Positions 1 to 5,896 of a stretch of DNA of 23,527 nucleotides are shown here, piece after piece. The translations under genes and the position numbers were made by a program. Every line of letters begins with the position of its first letter. Position 1 is the stretch's first letter. This DNA comes from Chrysochromulina tobinii (lineage: Eukaryota; Haptophyta; Prymnesiales; Chrysochromulinaceae). The notes under the pieces were generated by a model. It did no database searches and had not been told where the DNA came from. It saw only the letters and a list, made by a program, of their open reading frames with translations. The stretch spans positions 1 to 23,527 of the forward strand of contig JWZX01002233.1 of the NCBI GenBank assembly GCA_001275005.1. The letters are read 5' to 3'.

Positions 1-438
1 AGTAGTCATGTAAGCGCGCCCCCCCGGGGACGCGCCTGCATGAGCGCCGCTGTACTGTGTGGTCCTGTTTCTAATTCACACGCACACGTGAAAAAAAGGC
101 CTCGCCGGCCAAAACCTATCGGGTCGCGCGCGCGCTATTTTCACGCGGGCGGTTAATCTCAGAGGCTTCCCTCCCGGTGTTCCAACGGGGGTGGGGAAGA
201 ACAGTACTGCGTAGTGGAACCCGCGCCGCTCGCACCGTGCTGGACGCCGTTCGCTGCTTCGCTCTCACGATCGCTCCGTCAATAGCGATAGAGGCGCTAG
301 GGGGTCCGGAGAGTGTGCGTGTCGTGTGTTTCACAGCAGCAGCAGAGGCTCGGCGTTCACGCCGTCGGTCGTCTTTGTGACTTGTGCATGGAAAGAGCTC
401 CGCCAAGTCTTTCCCCGATCGTATCCGACCCGACGAGC
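1..438. other. Upstream region of the alkaline phosphatase gene
   Basis: No gene is supported here. The stretch is GC-rich with CpG-rich patches and runs up to the chosen start codon at 439. An in-frame ATG at 313 and another at 388 would add 42 or 17 residues, but these extensions have no signal peptide or family similarity, so the region is read as promoter plus 5' untranslated sequence. No TATA box or other core element is convincing. Confidence 0.5.
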
Positions 439-3400
439 ATGGGAACGCCAGACGACGACGACGACGAGTCGAAAAAGGGCCACCGAGAACTGCTCACGCC
501 GGAACCCAACCAGCTCGGCAAGTACATCCAGCCGTACGCGTGCGCCACCATCCTCTTCCTCGCCTTCATCTTGATGGTCCTCTTCGGGCTGCACGACCTC
601 GCGAGCGGCTGGCACAACCACGTCGACCACTCGGACTCCACGTACACCTCGGCCGGCCGGCCGAAGAATGTCATCTTCATGGTCTCCGACGGCTTCGGCG
701 AGGCCGGCCTGACGCTCGCACGCACATACAAGAACACCGTGCTCGCGCCCCAGCCTGTGGCTGCGAGCAAGCAGCCGGCCGAGCACGTGCCGTTGTACCT
801 CGACACGTTCAACGTGGGCAGCGCGCACACTTACTCGGCGGACAGCCTGCTCACAGACTCTGCCGCGGGCGCGACCGCGTGGGCGTGCGGTCTCAAGGCG
901 AACAACTACCAGATTGCGGTCACGCCGCTCGAACGGCCGTGTGCGACCTTGATGGAGGCTGCCAAGGCGAAGGGCATGAGGACGGGGCTGGTGGTGACGT
1001 CCTCGCTGACGGACGCGACACCGGCCGCGTTCAGCTCACACGTGCGCCATCGAGGCCTGGAGCACTCGATCGCCCTCCAGCACGCCACCGACCGTACTGC
1101 TGACGTCCTCCTCGGAGGCGGCCGCCGGTGAGAGTGCATGCTGAGGCCCACTGATTGCATGCTGTACTGCTGACGTCCTCCTCGGAGGCGGCCGCCGGTG
1201 AGAGTGCATGCTGAGGCCCACTGATTGCATGCTGATAGCGGCCGCCGGTGAGAGTGCATGCTGAGGCCCACTGATTGCATGCTTTACTGCTGATTGCACG
1301 CTGAGTGCTGATTGCATGCTGAGTGCGCCACGGAGTGCGCCTCGGATGTCCCCTCGGATGCCAGGTTCTACAACGCCCCCGAGCCCCCCTCCCACCCGAA
1401 CCCGTCCCTCGCGAACCAAACTCCGACGAACCTTCTCCGCGCCGCTGGCTACGAGTATGTGGAGACGCGCGACGAGCTGCTCGCCACAGCGCTCGGCGCC
1501 GCGGTGACGAAGCGCAGCACCAAGCCGCTGCTCGGTGAGATTGCATGCTGATTGCATGCTGATTGCTGATTGCCGGTGACGAAGCGCAGCACCAAGCCGC
1601 TGCTCGGTCTCTTTGAGTCGAACCTTCCCTTCCGACCGGCTCGCATGCAAGTGCTCACCACGGCGCCCCTCACCAGGCCTCTTTAGCGAGACGAACATGC
1701 CGTATGAGATCGATCGGAGATGGCCCGAGAAATCGTCCCAGTTCCCGAGCTTGAGCGAGATGGCGATCTCGGCCGTGCAGGTACTCTCCGAGCTCGCGCG
1801 CGAGGAAGGCGCGCCCTGCATGCCCACGCTCAGCACGGCGCCCCGCCCCTCTTCCCCACAGGTGCTCTCCCAGCTCGCCGGCGAGGAAGGCTTCTTCTTG
1901 ATGGTCGAGGGCTCCAAGATCGACAAGGCCGCCCACCCCAACGACCCCGGTGCCCTTGATTGCCTTGATTGCCTTGATTGCCTCCCCCATCAAGATCGAC
2001 AAGGCCGCCCACCCCAACAGCCCCGGTGCCCCAATGTAATGAGGATCCAATCTGAGTGGATCTCCCTTGATTGCCTCCCCCATCCCAACGACCCCGGTGC
2101 CAGTTTAATGAGGAACCAAGCTGAGTGCATCCTCCACACGTGGCTGCATGCACGCGCTCACCACGGCGCCCCCCCTCCCCCTCCCCCCCACCAGGTGCCC
2201 ACCTGCATGAGATCCTCGAGTTTGATAAGACGGTGGGCGCGATGCTCCGGTTCGCAGAGCAGGTGATTGCAATTATTGGGACTTGATTGAAATGGATGGC
2301 CACCGATGGCTGCTTATGGCTACTGATGGCCACTGATGGCTGCTGATGGCCCATGTTCGACGCTGCTTGTCGGTTGCAGGACGGTCGCACCCTCGTCATC
2401 TCACTGATGACCTCCCTCACGACCTCCCTTGATTGCCTCCCTCATCAGGACGGTCGCACCCTCGTCATCTCCACAAGTGATCACGAGACGGGTGGCCTCG
2501 CGCTCGGGCGCTCGCATTTCATAAAGGACGGCAACCTGAGCGGTCCTCTCGGCGACGGCACCTTGCTCGAGGTTCATATCTCCCTTGATTGCCCTTGATG
2601 CCCCTGATGACCTCCCTGATGACCTCCCTGATGACCTCCCTCATCAGGCACCCCTCGCCACGAGAACGCTGCTCGGCGAAGCTTACGATCTGGTGGATGA
2701 AGCGTACGCTGCTTGATTGCGCCTTGATTGAGCCTTGATTGAGCCTTGATGGTCACTGAGTACCTCTTGAGTACCTCTTGATTGCGCTCCTGATGGCCTT
2801 CCTCCCTGATGACCTCCCTTGATGGCCTCCCTCATCAGGTACACCATCGAGCTCAACGTGCTGCGCAATCAGTCCAAGTCGGCTGAGTCGATGGTCGCTG
2901 CGGCCCTCGCGCACCCATCACTCGCGCTGCCCACGGGCAGGTGAGATTGCATGCTGATGACACAGGATGACGACTGATGACGGCTGATGACCACTGACTT
3001 GCCCTCGTGTGCTCGCCTCCCCCCGCAGAGCACCGACCGTGGAGCAGGTGGCTGTGAACGCGACGCAACGGGCGATCCTCGTGGGGTTGCTCCGCAATGC
3101 CCTCGAGCTCGGGTGCAATCTCGGCCCATTAACCGCATATGAGCTCGCCTTCGTGCGCTCGGCGGTGGAACTCATGGGCGCGCACCGGGAAGACGCGTAC
3201 CGGTCGCTCAGCCCACTGACTCCACAGGGTTCCTATGGCCTTGTGAAGATGCTCGGAAATGTCCTCTCGGCGCGCGCGAAATTGGGATGGTCCACTTTTG
3301 GACACACAGGCCAGGACGTCAAGGTGCGCCGCCCCGCTGATTGCATGCTGATTGCATGTGGATTGCATGCTGATTGCATGCTGATTGCGTGCTGATTGCC

Positions 3401-3760
3401 TTCCTCATCAGAGGCATGGACGTTAAGGTGCGCCGCCCCGCTGCGTGCGCGCTGAGTGCCTGCTGAGTGCCTGCTGAGCGCCCCTAGTGAAACCAACTGC
3501 CTCACCAAATGCTTTCTCTCTCGTGCGCTCTCGCTCTTTGCCTAATATGGCAGGTGCATGCGGCCGGCGTGGGCGCATCGCTCTTCGCGGGTACGAAGGA
3601 GAACACTCAGCTGGGACGGATCGTCGCCGACCTTCTCCGCTTCAACCTGACGAGCTTGAACGCGTCGCTCGCGACCCTGAGGTCACCCACCCTCTCAGAG
3701 AAGGACCGCGCATACGCGGCGGAGAAGAATCTGACCTCGTACCTCTCGTGGGGCAGATAA
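439..3760 (+). CDS. Membrane-anchored alkaline phosphatase (PhoA-like), 10 exons
   Basis: Hydrolyses phosphate monoesters, probably at the cell surface for phosphate scavenging. Exons: 439-1127, 1365-1534, 1677-1780, 1862-1949, 2195-2262, 2449-2571, 2648-2703, 2839-2940, 3029-3323, 3554-3760. They sum to 1902 nt, keep one frame and give 633 residues. After an acidic N-terminus, a hydrophobic segment (about residues 34-54) looks like a type II anchor. Family motifs occur in order: MVSDGFG (D84), TDSAAGATA with nucleophile S141, LTDATPAAF (D192/T194), GLF..TNMPYEIDR at 287-300, VEGSKIDKAAH (E337, D342, K343, H346), STSDHETGG (D384/H385) and GHTGQDV (H559). The D192/K343 pair matches E. coli Asp153/Lys328 rather than the His-type animal enzymes. 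All introns are GT-AG. The start at 439 precedes the acidic leader; ATGs at 313 and 388 are alternatives. The enzyme looks catalytically intact. Exon borders come from frame and alignment only. Confidence 0.93.
1094..1293 (+). repeat. Tandem repeat in intron 1 with three copies of the splice donor
   Basis: A 70-bp unit containing the last bases of exon 1, the donor and the first intron bases is present at 1094-1163 and again at 1164-1233. A shorter third copy covers about 1238-1293, offset by 50 bp. Donor-like GT sites therefore occur at 1128, 1198 and 1248 in the same context. Only the first keeps the protein open, because reading past it meets TGA at 1129-1131. Intron 1 is 1128-1364. Confidence 0.9.
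1535..1676 (+). other. Intron 2 of alkaline phosphatase, holding a copy of the exon 2 end
   Basis: The donor follows CTGCTCG and the acceptor is CTCACCAG at 1669-1676. Inside, at about 1573-1606, lies a copy of the last 33 bases of exon 2. After this copy the sequence runs on without interruption into codons reading LFESNLPF, resembling the true start of exon 3 (LFSETNMPY). The 3' part (GCATGC, then CTCACCACGGCGCCCC) resembles the ends of introns 3 and 4. Retention would meet a stop soon after the donor. Confidence 0.75.
1781..1861 (+). other. Intron 3 of alkaline phosphatase, an 81-bp tandem-duplication intron
   Basis: The first 29 bases of the intron (1781-1809) repeat the first 29 bases of the next exon (1862-1890) with about four mismatches. 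The repeat offset equals the intron length. Both junctions read CAG|GT. The intron length is a multiple of three and it has no in-frame stop, so a retained form would add 27 residues. Confidence 0.8.
1916..2120 (+). repeat. Three tandem copies of the exon 4 end and donor inside intron 4
   Basis: A segment encoding the metal-site region and the donor CCCCG|GTGCC occurs at 1916-1955, is copied 76 bp later at 1992-2031, and its last part is copied again 71 bp later at 2084-2101. Copies two and three share their downstream sequence (TAATGAGGA, then CTGAG). GT sites lie at 1950, 2026 and 2097. Intron 4 spans 1950-2194 and its acceptor follows a C-rich tract. Short TTGATTGCC repeats separate the copies. 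Confidence 0.8.
2263..2448 (+). other. Intron 5 of alkaline phosphatase with a duplicated acceptor and exon start
   Basis: The first 23 bases of exon 6 (2449-2471) also occur at 2380-2402, preceded by their own acceptor-like TTGCAG. The offset is 69 bases, so using the upstream acceptor would insert 23 residues in frame with no stop, just before the STSDHETGG metal motif. The start of the intron is a run of GATGGC-type repeats. Confidence 0.75.
2572..2838 (+). repeat. GATGACCTCC/GATTGCC repeats filling introns 6 and 7
   Basis: Intron 6 (2572-2647) and intron 7 (2704-2838) are made almost wholly of short repeats of the forms CTGATGACCTCC and CTTGATTG. Both end in CCTCATCAG. The 56-nt exon 7 lies between them and is supported by frame continuity. 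Confidence 0.75.
3324..3553 (+). repeat. Intron 9 repeats and a 16-nt pseudo-exon
   Basis: The intron begins with a copyable donor region (GT at 3324), then six tandem GATTGCATGCT-type units (about 3338-3400), then an acceptor-like CCTCATCAG ending at 3411. A 16-nt copy of the exon 9 end follows at 3412-3427, with its own donor and the same next bases (GTGCGCCGCCCCGCTG) starting at 3428. Including the 16 nt would shift the frame, so it is read as a non-used duplicate. The true acceptor is probably ATGGCAG, ending at 3553. Confidence 0.75.
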
Positions 3761-3845
3761 AGGCGATGATCCCTTACCTCTCGTGGGGCAGATGAAGGCG
3801 ATGGTCCCTTACCTCTCGCGGGGCAGATAAAGGCTCGGACCCGAA
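3741..3845 (+). repeat. 35-bp tandem repeat, three copies, over the stop codon
   Basis: Units starting ACCTCTCG at 3741, 3776 and 3811 are spaced exactly 35 bp apart. The first contains the last codons and TAA stop (3758-3760) of the alkaline phosphatase; the next two lie in the 3' untranslated region. Confidence 0.85.
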
Positions 3846-4706
3846 ATACCTTCCGTGTTCGGGCATGTGTTAGCTGCACAGCTGCAGGGTGCATGCAACC
3901 TCGAACAACCAGATGTAACGGCTGGGTCTCGACGTTATCTCGACGGCTCTCCCTCTCTCGGCTTTGTGCAGTGAGTTAAGTTGGGGCTGGTCTTGTGGTT
4001 TCTGCTTCAATGTCGCAGCGCGGGGAGCACCGGCGGCCAGCACAAGAATTGTCGTGTCCTCTGTCCAAGCCAAATAAAAACAGAAGAAGGAACGTGTAGA
4101 AACGATACCGCGAGGGGCTCGACGGCCGGGTTTGGGGGCACTGGAGTGTGCGTGGGGGGTGCGTTTTGTGAGCCTGCCAAGCGAGGATTCAATGGTGACG
4201 AATGGTGACCGAAAGACCAACATTTTCGGAAAGTTGGTCCGGCAAAAAGTTGGTCTTTTTTCAAAAGTGTACTGAGCCCCGAGCTCCAAGACATGCTCCA
4301 AGAGTGTATGGATCGAAACGAAGGGGGCGCTGCTACGAGCACACGCGGGCGGGACGAGACCGCAACCGCTCAACGGCGAAGCTCACACCGCCGGGGGCGA
4401 AGTAGGTGTGAACGCAAAAGGCGGGCACCGAGATCCCCCGGGCGCCCGGGGAATCTCATTTGCCGCCCTTAGACGTCATGCCGAAAAGCATGGCAAGCCG
4501 AACTCGGCACACAAGCCCCCGCTCACGCTCAAGCTCCAAAGAGCCAAACCCACCAACCAACCCCAGCAACCTCCTTGCTGATATCCAGACGGTACTGACT
4601 GTCACTCAGGACGTCGTAGCGGACAGTAGCCAGAACGAAGAGATATCGGAGAGCCAATCTCGCAGATAATCTCAAAGGAGATATCGGAGATGAGATCACG
4701 GAAATA
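3846..4706. other. Intergenic region between alkaline phosphatase and the inverted-repeat element
   Basis: No gene is convincing. It holds a hairpin-forming motif (4212-4258) and a 13-bp direct repeat GAGATATCGGAGA at 4640-4652 and 4678-4690, just outside the transposon-like element. A 69-codon open frame at 4460-4669 lacks recognisable features and is not called. Confidence 0.4.
4212..4262 (+). repeat. AAAGACCAAC inverted-repeat hairpin with T-run
   Basis: AAAGACCAAC (4212-4221) can pair either with GTTGGTC at 4233-4239 or with GTTGGTCTTT at 4249-4258, and a T-run follows. A related sequence starting AAAGACCAAC with a TTTT spacer and a later T-run lies at 8221-8260, upstream of the channel gene. 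The function is unknown; it could be a dispersed repeat or a 3'-end or promoter signal. Confidence 0.5.
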
Positions 4707-4754
4707 GGAAGGTGGGAGGTACCAACCCAAAGGGACAGACCAACCCAAAGTTGT

Positions 4755-4830
4755 CTCAGTGAGGCACGATTCCCGCCTCAGTGAGTCGTTAAAACCGTCT
4801 CACTGAGGCTGGAAAATCCGACTCACTGAG
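4755..4830. repeat. Left-arm CTCASTGAG box array
   Basis: Four boxes occur: CTCAGTGAG at 4755 and 4777, and the reverse form CTCACTGAG at 4799 and 4822. The spacing is about 22-23 bp. They may be binding sites for the transposition machinery. Confidence 0.8.
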
Positions 4831-4954
4831 GCGGATACAGTCTTCCCCCCCCATTAAGAAAACACGATGTTAAGAAACTACGGCAAGCAAAAGTGCCCTG
4901 GGGCTCTAAGAAAACAGCCCATGGCTAGAGGTGAGGGCCCGCTGGTCACCCTCT

Positions 4955-5466
4955 CTACATGTCCGCGTCCACGTCCGGGCCGGGTCCGCAAGCCCAGCTA
5001 CTGTGTGCGCCTGGCTCGGGCCCCGGCTCTATTGGGACTGTGGTGTCGATGCTTGCCAACAAAACCCACTCACTGTCATAGTCATCCAGGCGTAACACTG
5101 TCTTCACAGTCTGCTGGGCGATCTCATAGAATATGAGAAAATTTACTTTCACTCGCTCACCGCTAATCGTCTTGAACAAGCGCCCATCCGTGTTGCGCTC
5201 CACAATCTGTCCCATGCACCAGCCCACACCACTGGCCAATTGTAGAGAATTGATACGCCAACCAGCGCATCACCTGGTTACTGGCACCTCCTTCTCCTTG
5301 CTGAAGGCGAGCTGCTCTGCACTCGGCGGTTCATCCGGGCGATCTTGAAGCCCACCGCGCCGCCATCCGCGACCAGCATACGCGCTGACACGGTGCCTGC
5401 AAATTTGCGGTGGATGATCTCGTCGATGTCCTCCTCGTGCGGCTTCTCCTTTAAGTACCCCCCCAA
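4955..5466 (-). pseudogene. Possible decayed coding sequence inside the inverted-repeat element
   Basis: Two minus-strand open frames, 5466-5278 (62 residues, with YLKEKPHEEDIDEIIHRKFA) and 5239-4955 (94 residues, with RVKVNFLIFYEIAQQTVKTV and LDDYDSEWVLL), look more protein-like than the surrounding shadow frames. They are in series and separated by about 40 bp, so they could be exons or a broken frame. I do not recognise the family. They may be captured host sequence or the remnant of a mobile-element protein. Confidence 0.3.
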
Positions 5467-5659
5467 TGTACATGTAGTGGTGTATATGTACGCAACTGAC
5501 GAAAACGCTTAGAAATACGTGTAAGAAAACGCCCCAAACGATCAGCACCTGATCGGCCGGCCCGCTAAGAAACCAGCCCATGGTGCGCCAAAGGCGCTAA
5601 GAAACTACGGCAAGCCTAAAATTCCTGTTTTCTTAATGGGGGGGGAAGACTGTATCTGT

Positions 5660-5778
5660 CTCAGTGAGTGGGAAAATCCGCCTCAGTGAGACAGAAAACT
5701 GTCTCACTGAGGTGGGCAGTGAGTCAGATTTCTGTCTCAGTGAGGCACAAAACACGTCTCAGCGCACGCCTCAGTGAG
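5660..5778. repeat. Right-arm CTCASTGAG box array
   Basis: Perfect boxes lie at 5660, 5682, 5703, 5736 and 5770, with a diverged one near 5716. The right arm therefore has more boxes than the left, showing that the two arms have changed copy number since they formed. Confidence 0.8.
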
Positions 5779-5896
5779 ACGTGCATTGAGGCACTTTGGG
5801 TTGGTCTGTCCCTTTGGGTTGGTACCTCCGACCTTCCTAACAAGTAAGCCCAGTTCAAGACATGCAGGAGAAGCGGACGCTTTGAGCACTTCGAGC

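Larger units (their letters stand above)
4707..5837. mobile_element. 1131-bp element with long terminal inverted repeats
   Basis: The ends GGAAGGTSGGAGGTACC are inverted copies of each other. The similarity runs on through CAACCCAAAGGGACAGACCA and further to a T-rich/G-run segment, so the arms cover about 4707-4866 and 5627-5837. TA lies immediately outside both ends (4705-4706 and 5838-5839), which would fit a TA target duplication. Each arm carries several near-palindromic CTCASTGAG boxes. No complete transposase is visible, so the element is probably non-autonomous (MITE-like). Short minus-strand frames inside (5239-4955 and 5466-5278) look like broken coding sequence of unknown origin. 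Confidence 0.85.

Noticed and set aside
1036-1941. 301-codon minus-strand open frame over alkaline phosphatase introns
   Set aside because: Its repeated peptides come from the intron repeats (HAISGPQHALSPAA type) and it crosses real exons antisense.
3338-3400. Regular GATTGCATGCT array resembling a CRISPR-like repeat
   Set aside because: Units are 11 bp with no unique spacers and lie in a spliced intron of a eukaryotic gene.
4280-4345. Bases reading ELQDMLQECMDRNEGGAATS in one frame
   Set aside because: Looks faintly protein-like but is too short and isolated to call a gene fragment.
4460-4669. 69-codon plus-strand frame with Ser/Arg-rich sequence
   Set aside because: Short, no recognisable domain, no evident promoter or splice partner; left as intergenic.
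4707-5837. Inverted-repeat element as a virus or retrotransposon
   Set aside because: No reverse transcriptase, integrase, capsid or long terminal direct repeats; TA flanks and inverted arms fit a DNA element.
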